A stretch of DNA of 34,625 bases from Paracoccus chinensis. Lineage in GTDB: Bacteria > Pseudomonadota > Alphaproteobacteria > Rhodobacterales > Rhodobacteraceae. This document shows, piece by piece, positions 16,540-24,804 of this stretch. The position numbers were made by a program, and so were the translations under genes. How positions within the stretch are numbered: position 1 is the first letter of the stretch; the number at the start of each line of letters is the position of its first letter. Under the pieces are notes generated by a model. It did no database searches. It had not been told where the DNA came from and worked only from the letters and a program-made list of their open reading frames with translations. The stretch spans positions 1-34,625 of the forward strand of contig NZ_FNGE01000020.1 in NCBI RefSeq assembly GCF_900102885.1. The letters are read 5' to 3'.

Positions 16540-18029
16540 CTTGCAAGACCCCGGCGGGCCAGAAGCTCCGCCGCGCGTTCGACATGGATGGGGTCCAGCG
16601 CCATGACCTGCCCCCAGTCACGCGAGGTCTCGGTCCCGATCTTTGTCGTGGCATCGATACCGATCTTGCCCGCCAAGCCTTCCAGCGGCGAGGCGAAGTC
16701 GAGGTAATCCATGGGCGTGCGGTCCAGGATCATCACGTCGCGGCCGGGGTCCATGCGGGTGGACAGCGCCCAGGCCACGTCGTCCCAGTTCCGCGCGTCG
16801 ATGTCGTCGTCCACAACGACCAGCATCTTGGTATAGCTGAACTGCGGCAGCATCCCCCACAGCGCCATCATCACCCGCCGCGCCTGACCCGGATAGCGCT
16901 TGTCGATGGAAATCACCGCGATGCGGTAGGAACAGGCGGCGGGCGGCAGCCAGAGGTCGCGGACCTCGGGGATCTGGGCACGGATGACCGGCAGGGCGAG
17001 GTCGTTGAAGACCTCGCCGATCACCGAAGGCTCGTCGGGCGGGCGGCCGGTGACAGTGGAGAGATACAGGGGATCGCGCCGATGAGTCACGGCGCTGACG
17101 CGCATGACGGGAAAGGGCTCGACGGCGTTGTAATAACCGGTGTGGTCGCCGAAGGGGCCTTCGGGCGCGGTCTCGCCGGGATGGACCCAGCCTTCGATCA
17201 CCATCTCGGCCTGCGCGGGGATCAGCAGCGGGACGGTGCGGGCGGGCACCAGTTCCGACCGCGCGCCGCGCAGGACGCCCGAGAAGGTCAGTTCGGACAC
17301 GGTCTCCGGCAAGGGCAGGGCGGCAGCCAGCAGCGTGGCGGGGTCGGCGCCGAGGACCACGGCGACGGGCATCGGCTCACCGGCCCGCGCCCAAGACCGG
17401 GCATGGGCGGCGCCGCCGCGATGAGCAAGCCAGCGCAGGATCAGCCGGTCCGGCCCGATCACCTGCGCCCGGTAGACGCCAAGGTTGTAGCGCACCACCT
17501 GCGCGGGTTCACTGCCATGCGGGCGCGTCACGACCACCGGCCATGTCACCAGCGGCCCCGCGTCTCCGGGCCAAGGCACCTGGACGGGCAGGGCGGAAAG
17601 GTCCGGGGCGGCTTCCACCTGCTGGACCGGGGCACGGGACAGGACGCGCGGGCGGGTCGACAGCGCCGCCCGCAGCATGGGCCAGCGGGACAGGGCATCG
17701 CGCATCCCCTCGACCGGCGCAGGGCTGCGCAGGGCGGCGAGGAAGGCGCCGAAGCCCGGCACCTGGTCCGGCGTCAGCCCCAGGCCGGCAGCGACCCGCT
17801 CCCGCTTGGCAAAGAGGTTGGTCACGACCGGGATGGCGGACCGCGTCCCGCCATCCAGCACCGGCGCCTCGAAGCGCAGGACCGGCCCGCCTGCGCGAAG
17901 AGATGCCAGCTGCACCGCCGTCATCTCGTGGCGGACGGGAACGGGGTCGGGAATGCGGGCAAGCTCTCCGCGGCTTTCGGTCCAGTCGAGAAAGGCGCGC
18001 AGGTCGGGAAAGACGGGAAGGGTTCGCAA
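16536..18029 (-). CDS. ubiD: 4-hydroxy-3-polyprenylbenzoate decarboxylase UbiD
   Basis: The protein is a prenyl-FMN-dependent decarboxylase of ubiquinone synthesis, removing the carboxylate from polyprenyl-4-hydroxybenzoate. Conserved stretches are PEGPFGDHTGYYN, TVTGRPPDEPSVIGEVFNDL, VVVDDDIDARNWDDVAWALSTR split by the family, and DVMILDRTPMDYLDFASP near the C-terminus. No ATG is suitable: the first upstream one at 18170 lies inside divergent ubiT. A TTG at 18029 has GCGGAG six bases before it, and gives 497 residues beginning LRTLPVFPDLRAFLDW, the usual UbiD start and length. The start therefore carries some doubt. The gene is divergent from ubiT across a 117-base promoter region with an FNR-type box. 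Confidence 0.9.
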   Translation of the reverse strand: MRTLPVFPDLRAFLDWTESRGELARIPDPVPVRHEMTAVQLASLRAGGPVLRFEAPVLDGGTRSAIPVVTNLFAKRERVAAGLGLTPDQVPGFGAFLAALRSPAPVEGMRDALSRWPMLRAALSTRPRVLSRAPVQQVEAAPDLSALPVQVPWPGDAGPLVTWPVVVTRPHGSEPAQVVRYNLGVYRAQVIGPDRLILRWLAHRGGAAHARSWARAGEPMPVAVVLGADPATLLAAALPLPETVSELTFSGVLRGARSELVPARTVPLLIPAQAEMVIEGWVHPGETAPEGPFGDHTGYYNAVEPFPVMRVSAVTHRRDPLYLSTVTGRPPDEPSVIGEVFNDLALPVIRAQIPEVRDLWLPPAACSYRIAVISIDKRYPGQARRVMMALWGMLPQFSYTKMLVVVDDDIDARNWDDVAWALSTRMDPGRDVMILDRTPMDYLDFASPLEGLAGKIGIDATTKIGTETSRDWGQVMALDPIHVERAAELLARRGLAR

Positions 18030-18080
18030 GGCAGGCTCCGCAGGGGTCAGGGCCGCAGCTAGCAGCGGAAAGGCCGGGGC

Positions 18081-18100
18081 GACTTGGCTTGGGTCAAGTC
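18081..18100. promoter_or_regulatory. FNR/DNR-type operator between ubiD and ubiT
   Basis: The core TTGGC-TTGG-GTCAA (18084-18097) fits the TTGAT-N4-ATCAA type half-site pattern. The symmetry extends outward to GACTTGGC and GTCAAGTC, seven of eight arm positions matching. It is about 50 bases from the start of each divergent gene, a position where a Crp/Fnr activator would act on both promoters. The adjacent regulator gene at 14661 makes this assignment plausible; TTGGC/GTCAA is closer to the NNR/FnrP variants of Paracoccus than to E. coli FNR. Confidence 0.6.
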
Positions 18101-18146
18101 GGGAGCAGGGACGCCGCGTTAGGGGTCTGGCCAGAAAGGTGCACCG

Positions 18147-18689
18147 ATGACCGAAACCGACCTGCCACATTGCCCGCGCCTCCTCGCGCGTGCCCTGCAG
18201 CCGCTTCCGCCCCTACCGCTGGGACTGGCGCTGACCGCCCTGTCCCGCCGCCTGTCGGCGCGGCACTCCGGAATGCTGCGCCGCCTGGGAGAATACGCTG
18301 ACCGCGCGGTGCTTATCGACCCGACCGACCTGCCTTTCGTTCTCCGGATGGAGCCAGCTGCCGGTCCGCGCATCACCGCCCACCGCCGGGGTCGCGCGCC
18401 GCAGGCCGCTGCCCGCATCGCCGGGCCTCTGTCCGCCCTGACGGGGATGCTGCACGGACGCTATGACGGGGACGCCCTGTTCTTCTCGCGCGATCTGGTG
18501 ATCGAGGGGGACACTTCGGTCGTGCTGGCGCTGCGCAATGCGCTGGACGATGCCGAACTGGACCTGGCCGAGGAACTGGCCGCCTTGGCCGGTCCCCTCG
18601 GCCCGCTGGTCCGGCGCGGGGTGACGCTCGCGGAACGGGCCAGCGGCCTGAGCCTGCACCGCGAAGACCTGACGAACGGAGCCTTCTGA
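18147..18689 (+). CDS. ubiT: Anaerobic ubiquinone biosynthesis accessory factor UbiT (SCP2 domain)
   Basis: The 180-residue protein has a basic N-terminal helix (LPPLPLGLALTALSRRLSAR) and an SCP2 lipid-binding domain at about 45-145, including LRMEPAAGPRITAHRRG, LTGMLHGRYDGDALFFSRDL and VIEGDTSVVLALRNALDDAE. UbiT is required for oxygen-independent ubiquinone synthesis and is thought to hold the hydrophobic intermediates for UbiUV. AGAAAGGTG six bases before the ATG is a good ribosome site. Its stop overlaps the ubiU start (TGATG). The E. coli counterpart (YhbT) is of similar length. Order ubiT-ubiU-ubiV is typical for proteobacteria. Confidence 0.9.
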   Translation: MTETDLPHCPRLLARALQPLPPLPLGLALTALSRRLSARHSGMLRRLGEYADRAVLIDPTDLPFVLRMEPAAGPRITAHRRGRAPQAAARIAGPLSALTGMLHGRYDGDALFFSRDLVIEGDTSVVLALRNALDDAELDLAEELAALAGPLGPLVRRGVTLAERASGLSLHREDLTNGAF

Positions 18690-19669
18690 TGATGGAACTC
18701 GTCTGCCCGGCGGGCACCCCCGCCGCCCTCCGCGCCGCCGTCGAGGCCGGCGCCCACGCCATCTACTGCGGCTTTGCCGACGAAACGAACGCGCGGAACT
18801 TCCCCGGCCTCAACTTCTCGCGCGAGGAGATGGCAGACGCCGTGGCCCATGCCCATGCGCGCGGCGCCAAGGTGCTGGTTGCCATCAACACCTTTCCCCG
18901 CGCGGGCGGGGAAGCCATGTGGCACCGCGCCGTGGCGGATGCGGAAACCGCCGGAGCAGACGCGGTGATCCTCGCCGATCCGGGGCTGCTGGCCCATGCC
19001 GCCGAACACCACCCGAAGCTGCGGCTGCACCTGTCGGTGCAGGCGGCCGCCGCCAATCCCGACGCGATCAACTTCTACGCCGAGGCATTCGGCGTCCGCC
19101 GCGTGGTCCTGCCGCGCGTCCTGACCGTTGCCGAGATCACCGCCATCAACCGCGAGATCGACGTGGAAACCGAGGTCTTCGTCTTCGGCGGCCTTTGCGT
19201 CATGGCCGAGGGGCGCTGCTCGCTTTCCTCCTATGCCACCGGCCGCTCGCCCAACATGAACGGCGTCTGCTCGCCTGCAAGCCATGTCGTCTATTCCGAG
19301 GAACCCGATGGTCTGCGCGCCGCGCTGGGGGGCTTCACCATCCACCGCACGCCGCCGGGCCGACCCGCGCCCTACCCGACGCTCTGCAAGGGCTGCTTCA
19401 CCTCGGGCGAGCAGACCGGCCATGTCTTCGAGGACCCGGTCAGCCTGGATGCCACGCAGCTGATCCCGGCGCTTGCCCGCGCAGGCGTCAGCGCGCTCAA
19501 GATCGAAGGACGACAGCGCTCGCGCGCCTATGTGGCCGAGGTTGTCCGCGCCTTCCGCGCCGCCGTCGAGGCGGAGGCGGCGGGCCTGCCCCTGCCGGTC
19601 AGCCTTCTGGCGCGCCTGACCGAGGGTCAGGCCGCCACAACTGGCGCCTATGCCAAGACCTGGAGGTGA
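18689..19669 (+). CDS. ubiU: Oxygen-independent ubiquinone hydroxylase subunit UbiU (U32 family)
   Basis: UbiU with UbiV forms the iron-sulfur heterodimer that hydroxylates the ubiquinone ring without O2. The protein of 326 residues starts MMELVCPAGTPAALRAAVEA. The four cluster cysteines are Cys170, Cys177, Cys194 and Cys233, in GGLCVMAEGRC, NGVCSPA and YPTLCKG; their spacing equals that of E. coli UbiU (169, 176, 193, 232). If translation begins at the second ATG (18692) the numbering becomes identical, so that start is a real alternative. The U32 signature KIEGRQRSRAYVAEVVRAF lies near the C-terminus. The gene overlaps ubiT and is followed by ubiV after four bases. Confidence 0.95.
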   Translation: MMELVCPAGTPAALRAAVEAGAHAIYCGFADETNARNFPGLNFSREEMADAVAHAHARGAKVLVAINTFPRAGGEAMWHRAVADAETAGADAVILADPGLLAHAAEHHPKLRLHLSVQAAAANPDAINFYAEAFGVRRVVLPRVLTVAEITAINREIDVETEVFVFGGLCVMAEGRCSLSSYATGRSPNMNGVCSPASHVVYSEEPDGLRAALGGFTIHRTPPGRPAPYPTLCKGCFTSGEQTGHVFEDPVSLDATQLIPALARAGVSALKIEGRQRSRAYVAEVVRAFRAAVEAEAAGLPLPVSLLARLTEGQAATTGAYAKTWR

Positions 19670-19673
19670 GATC

Positions 19674-20567
19674 ATGGACCTGACCATCGGACCCAACCAG
19701 TTCTTCTGGCCTGCCGAGACGGTGCGCGGCTTCTACCGCGACCTCGCCCTCACCCCCGCTGCCCGCGTCGTTCTGGGGGAACTCGTCTGCTCCAAGCGCC
19801 TGCCCTTCTGGGAGGGGGAGATCCCCGGCGCCATCGAGGCCCTGCAGGCGGCCGGCAAGGAGGTCGCGCTGACCACGCTGGCGCTGATCACGCTCAGGCG
19901 CGAGCGCAAGCTGACCGCCGACCTGATGGACCTCGGCCTACCCGTCGAGGTCAACGACCTGACCGCCCTGCGCCACTTGACCGACGACCAGCCCTTCTGG
20001 GTCGGGCCGCTGGTCAACGTCTATAACGAAGGCACCCTGCGCTGGCTGGCGCAGCGCGGGGCGGTTCGGGTCTGCCTGCCGCCCGAACTGCCGCTGGAGT
20101 CCGTAGCGACCTTGGCCCGGACGGGAGCGAACCTCGGCGTCGCGGTCGAGGTCTGGGGCCACGGCCGCCTGCCGCTGGCGCTGTCGGGGCGCTGCTATCA
20201 TGCGCGGCTGCACGACCGGGCCAAGGATTCCTGCCAGTTCGTCTGCGAGGAGGACCCCGACGGGCGTGACGTGGAGACCCTGGACGGCCAGCCCTTCCTG
20301 GCCGTGAACGGCATCCAGACGCTCAGCCAGTCAACCGCCACCGCCGCCCATCAGGTCGAGGCGCTGCACGAAGCCGGCGTCAGCGCCCTGCGCCTTTCCC
20401 CGCAGAGCCGGGGCTTTGCCGAGACCGTGGCGCTGTATCATCAGCGGCTGACCGGAGGAATTGCTGGGAACAGGCTGGCCGAATCGTTGCGCCCCTGGGT
20501 TCCGGGTGGGGCGCTTTCCGATGGATTCCTGACGGGTCCCGCTGGTGCTGCATGGTCAGGGGCTTAA
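19674..20567 (+). CDS. ubiV: Oxygen-independent ubiquinone hydroxylase subunit UbiV (U32 family)
   Basis: The 297-residue protein starts MDLTIGPNQFFWPAETVRGF. Its four cluster cysteines are Cys39 (GELVCSKR), Cys174 (SGRCYHAR), Cys187 and Cys191 (DSCQFVCEED); Cys39 is at the same residue number as in E. coli UbiV, and the x12 and x3 spacings of the last three are the same. TGGAGGTGAG before the ATG is a strong ribosome site that overlaps the ubiU stop. An upstream in-frame start (19650) lies inside ubiU and is not favoured. UbiV partners UbiU in the anaerobic hydroxylations. Last gene of the rightward operon. Confidence 0.95.
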   Translation: MDLTIGPNQFFWPAETVRGFYRDLALTPAARVVLGELVCSKRLPFWEGEIPGAIEALQAAGKEVALTTLALITLRRERKLTADLMDLGLPVEVNDLTALRHLTDDQPFWVGPLVNVYNEGTLRWLAQRGAVRVCLPPELPLESVATLARTGANLGVAVEVWGHGRLPLALSGRCYHARLHDRAKDSCQFVCEEDPDGRDVETLDGQPFLAVNGIQTLSQSTATAAHQVEALHEAGVSALRLSPQSRGFAETVALYHQRLTGGIAGNRLAESLRPWVPGGALSDGFLTGPAGAAWSGA

Positions 20568-20981
20568 GGGATGGAAAATCCATCGGATGTCATCCTTGGA
20601 AATGTCGTGGATTGATCAGGGCGCTGCTCGCCGATCAGTCCAGGCTGGTGTCCCCTAGGCAGGAGAAGGAAACAGGCGCAAGGTCCCATAACCAGATCCG
20701 CACTATGCGCCTCAATGCGCTGTTCCTGCTGCCGGGATCCAGCCGCTCTCGGCCGGCAAACTGTTCGAGGCGTCAGGGACGGAAGAAAGTCATTTGGGCT
20801 GAATGTGAGAATTCTGAGCAGTCGGAGGCGGGTGGAACGCCTCTCCTGCCGTTCTGCCCATCTCCCTGTGCATTCCTGCAAGGCCTCCTTGCTGCTTTCG
20901 CCAATCCCTGTGCGGCTTCCCACAGGTTAACTTCCAGCCTGCAGGCATGATCCGATGCCGGAGAAACCAGGAGACAAGACC
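20568..20981. other. Intergenic region without a recognised gene
   Basis: The 414 bases between ubiV and the periplasmic protein gene show no convincing coding frame. GC content is lower than in the neighbours and short frames lack ribosome sites. The right end holds CCAGGAGACAAGACC, the ribosome site for the next gene. No FNR box like that upstream of ubiT was seen. Part of it may be relic DNA. Confidence 0.4.
20570..20584 (+). terminator. Possible hairpin after ubiV
   Basis: GATGGA-AAA-TCCATC is a perfect six-base-pair hairpin three bases after the ubiV stop. No clear T-run follows, so termination may be factor dependent. Confidence 0.3.
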
Positions 20982-21455
20982 ATGCAATTCGGAAAACCCA
21001 TGACGGCCCTCGCCCTGACCCTCGCGCTTGCGCTGGGGGCACCCGCGATGGCCGCCGAGAACCATGACCATGGGGGGCATGAGGCCACGGTTGCGGCGCT
21101 GGTTCTCGACGAGGGGGCGAAATGGCGCGGCGATCAGAACATGATCGACGGCATGACCGCGATCCGCACCGTCATGGCCGCCAATCTGGATGCGATTCAC
21201 GCCAATGCCGTGACCCCTGCTCAGTCCAAGGGATTGGCTGCCGATGTGGGCAGGCAGCTCGACTTCATGATCGAGAACTGTGACCTGGAGCCCGCGGCCG
21301 ACGAGCAGTTCCATCTGGTGCTGGCGCAGGTCATGGACGGCGCCTCGGCGCTGGAAGCAGGCGACGTTGAAACCGGCGCCGTCGCCATCGTTCAGGCGCT
21401 GAACGCCTATGGCGCGCATTTCGAGCATCCCGGCTGGGAGCCGCTGGGTCACTGA
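20982..21455 (+). CDS. Small His-rich periplasmic protein, probably four-helix bundle, function unknown
   Basis: The 157-residue product has a Sec signal peptide (MTALALTLALALGAPAMA, probable cleavage after residue 23) and a mature N-terminus AENHDHGGHE rich in histidine, suggesting metal binding. The rest is predicted mostly helical (ALVLDEGAKWRGDQNMIDGM; SKGLAADVGRQLDFMIENC; GDVETGAVAIVQALNAYGAH) with a layout like cytochrome c'/b562-type bundles, but no CxxCH is present. The start was chosen for AGGAGA seven bases upstream. It is convergent with a LysR gene and close to metal-transport genes, so a periplasmic metal-handling role is possible but unproven. Confidence 0.75.
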   Translation: MQFGKPMTALALTLALALGAPAMAAENHDHGGHEATVAALVLDEGAKWRGDQNMIDGMTAIRTVMAANLDAIHANAVTPAQSKGLAADVGRQLDFMIENCDLEPAADEQFHLVLAQVMDGASALEAGDVETGAVAIVQALNAYGAHFEHPGWEPLGH

Positions 21456-21513
21456 TCGGAGGCCGGCGTGGCGAAGCCGACGCGGCGAAGATCATGCAAC
21501 CGGCCGGGGGTCA

Positions 21514-22440
21514 TCAGCCTTCGGCCGCCGCTGTCCCGCCCGTACCCCGGCGTGGCGCGCGGCCTTCCAGAAGGTCGGCCTCGGCCGCCAGCGCCCCGGT
21601 GATGAAATCCAGGAACGCCCGGATGCGGGCGGTCTGGCGCAGGTCCTCGTGGGTCAGGAGCCAGAGGTCGAGCCCGAAGTCCTCGGGGAAGGGCGCGAGG
21701 CGGATCAGATCGGCCTCGCGGTCGGCAATGGCGCAAGGCAGTGCGGCAAGGCCCATGCCCGCTTTCGCCGCAGCCACCGCCGCGGTGATCGAGTTGGTCC
21801 GGCAGACCTGCCGCATTCCCGGCCACCAACGGGCCAGGTTGCGGCTGAGCGGCCCGTGCGACGAGCCATAGCCCACCCAGTCGCCCCGTTCCGGGTCGCC
21901 TGCCTCTCGCGCCAGCAGTTCGGCCGAGGCATAGACGGCGAAGGCCAGCCGCCCGACCCGTCGCCCGACCAGCGTGTCCTGCACCGGGTTGCCGACCCGC
22001 AGCGCCACATCCGCCTCGCGCCGCGCAAGGTCCAGCACGCTGTCGGAAACCAGCAGCTCAAGCTCGATCCGCGGCCATTCCGCCCGGAAGGCGGCAAGAT
22101 GGGGCGGCAGCACGCCGACCGCGAGCATGTCCGTGGCGGTGATGCGGATGGTGCCGCTGGGGCGCTGGTCCTGCCCGGTCACCTTGAGCGCCATCGCCGC
22201 GATCTCCTCCTCGATCCGGGCGACGGTATCGCGCATCTCCTCGCCCGGCGCGGTCAGGACATAGCCATTGGGCAGGCGGTCGAAGAGCCGCACACCCAGC
22301 CGTTCCTCGAAGGCGGTGATGCGGCGGAAGACGGTGGAATGGTTGATGCCGAGCGCCCGTGCCGCGCCCGACAGCGTGCCCGCCCGCGCCACCGCCAGAA
22401 ACAGGCGCAGGTCGTTCCAGTCTTGGCTTTGTGCATCCAT
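21514..22440 (-). CDS. LysR-family transcriptional regulator
   Basis: The 308-residue protein begins MDAQSQDWNDLRLFLAVARA and carries the LysR winged helix (GTLSGAARALGINHSTVFRR) followed by a long effector domain with GTIRITATDMLAVGVLP and AVAAAKAGMGLAALPC. AAGGGA seven bases before ATG 22440 supports this start; a longer frame beginning at 22482 would add 14 residues. It is divergent from the HMA protein and P-type ATPase genes with about 106 bases between, the usual arrangement for LysR control of a neighbour, though a LysR protein acting on metal transport would be uncommon. Confidence 0.88.
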   Translation of the reverse strand: MDAQSQDWNDLRLFLAVARAGTLSGAARALGINHSTVFRRITAFEERLGVRLFDRLPNGYVLTAPGEEMRDTVARIEEEIAAMALKVTGQDQRPSGTIRITATDMLAVGVLPPHLAAFRAEWPRIELELLVSDSVLDLARREADVALRVGNPVQDTLVGRRVGRLAFAVYASAELLAREAGDPERGDWVGYGSSHGPLSRNLARWWPGMRQVCRTNSITAAVAAAKAGMGLAALPCAIADREADLIRLAPFPEDFGLDLWLLTHEDLRQTARIRAFLDFITGALAAEADLLEGRAPRRGTGGTAAAEG

Positions 22441-22546
22441 GCAAAGATCCCTTGCAGGCTTCGCCAATGTTGTGCGGATCACGACAGCATACCTTCACGG
22501 GGCAAGCAATGGCGCCGTCCCGCGCCCTCAATGAAAGAAAACACCA

Positions 22547-22765
22547 ATGACCAGGACCATCCTGCGCAGCGACGAGTTCTCCTGTCCCTCCTGCGTGACG
22601 AAGATCGAGAAGGCGCTGGCCGCGACTCCTGGCGTGACAAGCGCCGCGGTGCATTTCAACACCGGCCGGATCGAGGTCGAACATGACCCCGCAACCGCAC
22701 CGGTGGATGTGCTGATCGGTGCCGTGCGCCAAGCGGGCTACCAGGCCCGGCCCTCGGCCTTCTGA
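22547..22765 (+). CDS. Free-standing heavy-metal-associated (HMA) domain protein, CopZ-like
   Basis: The 72-residue protein is a single ferredoxin-fold HMA domain. The metal-binding pair is Cys13 and Cys16 in EFSCPSCVTKIEKAL, followed by TPGVTSAAVHFNTGRIEVEH. The canonical MxCxxC methionine is replaced (FSCPSC), so metal preference may differ from CopZ. The ATPase gene follows after 73 bases; the ATPase itself lacks an N-terminal HMA domain, so this chaperone probably serves as its separate metal-delivery module. The ribosome site is weak. Confidence 0.85.
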   Translation: MTRTILRSDEFSCPSCVTKIEKALAATPGVTSAAVHFNTGRIEVEHDPATAPVDVLIGAVRQAGYQARPSAF

Positions 22766-22838
22766 GTTCTTTCCCGCATCCATCCCTTCCTCCGCCCCGG
22801 CCGCAAGGCCGGGGCGGAGAGCAGAAAGGAGATTTCCC

Positions 22839-24749
22839 ATGTGGGCTGACCTGAAGGCCGGGTTCTCGCACCCGGCTCGCCGGCGGCTGTGGCTGACGAT
22901 CATCAGCGGCACCCTGATCGCTCTGGGCCTGCTGGCTCGTTACGGCTTCGGCAACATCGACCTGTGGTCGGCGGCGATGGTCGCGGCGGCCCTGCTGGCC
23001 GGCGCCGACATCGCCGTCCGCGCGGTCCAGGCGCTGCGGATCAGGCATCTCAGCATCGAACTGCTGGTCACCGTCGCCGCCACTGGCGCGCTGGTTATCG
23101 GCGAATACTGGGAGGCGGCGGCCGTCACCTTCCTCTTCATCTTCGGTTCCTGGCTTGAGGCGCGGACCATGCGCCAGACCCGCGGCGCGCTGAAGGCACT
23201 GATCGACGCCGCGCCCGCCACCGCCACCGTCCTGCGTGACGGCAGGCCCGTCGAGGTCGCCGCCGGCGCTGTTGCGCCGGGCGAGACCGTGCTGGTCAAG
23301 GCCGGCCAGCGCATCCCGGTGGACGGCGAGGTCATCTTCGGCACCGCCGCTGTCAGCGAGGCCGCGATCACCGGCGAATCCATCCCTGCCGAAAAGACCC
23401 CCGGCAGCGCCGTCTTTACCGGCACCATCGCCGAGAACGGCGTGCTGCGTATCCGCGCCACCAATGTGGGCGCCGACACCACACTGGCCCGCATCGTCCA
23501 GCGCGTCGAGCAGGCGCAGGAGGAAAAGGCCCCCACCCAGCGCATGATTGAGCGGTTCGCGCAGTGGTATACGCCTGCGATCATGGGACTGGCGGTGCTG
23601 GCCTGGATCTTCACCCGCGACATCCGGCTCGCGCTGACGCTGCTGGTGGTCGGCTGTCCCGGCGCGCTGGTCATTTCGACGCCTGTCTCGATCGTGGCAG
23701 GGATCGGCCGGGCGGCGCGCTCGGGTATCCTCATCAAGGGCGGGCAGCATCTCGAGGACACGGGCCGCATCAACGCCGTCGCGCTCGACAAGACCGGCAC
23801 GCTGACGGAAGGGCGGCCCCAATTGATGGAGGTCGTGCCGCTTGCGGGCCATGATCGCGACACGGTGCTGCGCCGCGCGGCCATTGCCGAGGCCGGGTCT
23901 GACCACCCGCTCGGTCGCCCGATCATCGAGGCCGCAGCAGCGCAAGGCGCCGTTCCCCCTGCAGAGAGCCTTGAGGAGATCGCGGGCATGGGGCTCATCG
24001 CTACCCACGGCGAACACCGCATCGCCGCCGGCAACCGCCGCCTGATCGACCGGCTGGGCATCCCGGTGACGCCCGAGGCCGAGACGGCACTGGCAGGCCT
24101 TCTGGACCGCGGCCATACCGTGGTGATGGTGGGCGTGGACGGACAACTCGCGGGCCTGCTGGGCCTTGCCGACCAGCCGCGCCCGAGTGCCGCGCCGATG
24201 ATCGCCGGTCTGCGCGAGGCGGGGATCGACCGGATCGTCATGCTGACCGGCGACCAGCCGCAGGCGGCCCGCGCCATCGCTGCGCAGGTCGGCATCGACG
24301 AAGTTCACGCCGGGCTGCTGCCGGAACAGAAGCTCGAACTGATCCGCAGGATGCGGGCCGAGGGCAGCCACGTCGCCATGATCGGTGACGGCATCAACGA
24401 CGCCCCGGCGCTCGCCGCCGCCGATACCAGCATCGCCATGGGTGCAGCCGGCAGCGACGTCGCCATCGAGACGGCCGACATCGCGCTCATGACAGGTGAT
24501 CTGAAGCGGATCCCCGAAGCGGTGGTGATCTCGCGCGCCACGCTGCGGAACATGCGCCAGAACCTCGTGATCGCGCTGGCGACCGTGGCGGGGCTGATGG
24601 CCGGGGTGTTCTCGGGCTATGTGCATATGGCCGAAGGCATGCTGGTCCACCAGCTCTCGGTGCTGATCGTCATCGCCAACGGCATGCGCCTGTTGCGGAC
24701 TGCCCGTAACAAGCCCTCGGAACCGGCGGCCGAGCTTGCTCCGATTTGA
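22839..24749 (+). CDS. Heavy-metal P1B-type ATPase with CPG metal motif
   Basis: The 636-residue protein has all P-type core motifs: TGES (178-181) in AITGESIPAEK, the phosphorylated Asp317 in ALDKTGTLTEG, the SDHPLGRPI histidine-proline motif of P1B enzymes, and MIGDGINDAPALAAAD. The transmembrane metal motif is CPG at 273-275 (VVGCPGALVISTP) where CPC or CPH would be usual. No N-terminal HMA domain is fused; the preceding small gene supplies it. It would export or import a transition metal across the inner membrane; the CPG variant makes the metal uncertain (Zn/Cd/Cu-like). The start at 22839 has AAAGGAG seven bases upstream; longer frames lack one. Confidence 0.9.
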   Translation: MWADLKAGFSHPARRRLWLTIISGTLIALGLLARYGFGNIDLWSAAMVAAALLAGADIAVRAVQALRIRHLSIELLVTVAATGALVIGEYWEAAAVTFLFIFGSWLEARTMRQTRGALKALIDAAPATATVLRDGRPVEVAAGAVAPGETVLVKAGQRIPVDGEVIFGTAAVSEAAITGESIPAEKTPGSAVFTGTIAENGVLRIRATNVGADTTLARIVQRVEQAQEEKAPTQRMIERFAQWYTPAIMGLAVLAWIFTRDIRLALTLLVVGCPGALVISTPVSIVAGIGRAARSGILIKGGQHLEDTGRINAVALDKTGTLTEGRPQLMEVVPLAGHDRDTVLRRAAIAEAGSDHPLGRPIIEAAAAQGAVPPAESLEEIAGMGLIATHGEHRIAAGNRRLIDRLGIPVTPEAETALAGLLDRGHTVVMVGVDGQLAGLLGLADQPRPSAAPMIAGLREAGIDRIVMLTGDQPQAARAIAAQVGIDEVHAGLLPEQKLELIRRMRAEGSHVAMIGDGINDAPALAAADTSIAMGAAGSDVAIETADIALMTGDLKRIPEAVVISRATLRNMRQNLVIALATVAGLMAGVFSGYVHMAEGMLVHQLSVLIVIANGMRLLRTARNKPSEPAAELAPI

Positions 24750-24762
24750 ACCTTGGTCGTTG

Positions 24763-24804
24763 CACGTGGGGGCGCAGGTCGCCGATCCTGTCCGCCCCCG
24801 TGCT
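24763..24804 (+). terminator. Possible imperfect terminator after the CPG ATPase gene
   Basis: The left arm GCACGTGGGGGCG (24763-24775) pairs with CGCCCCCGTGC (24794-24804), an eleven-base-pair stem with a two-base bulge and an 18-base loop. There is no T-run, so intrinsic termination is uncertain. Confidence 0.35.

Noticed and set aside
16167..18062. Rightward open frames opposite ubiD and ubiX
   Set aside because: UbiD and UbiX motifs are unambiguous on the leftward strand; the rightward frame is Arg/Pro/Gly-rich noise.
20620..20660. TTGATCAGGG near 20611 as an FNR box for the periplasmic protein gene
   Set aside because: Only one half-site is present; the second half does not match and the distance to the gene is over 350 bases.
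21456..21513. Bulged GC hairpin between the convergent periplasmic-protein and LysR genes as a bidirectional terminator
   Set aside because: The stem is short and bulged and no T-run occurs on either strand.
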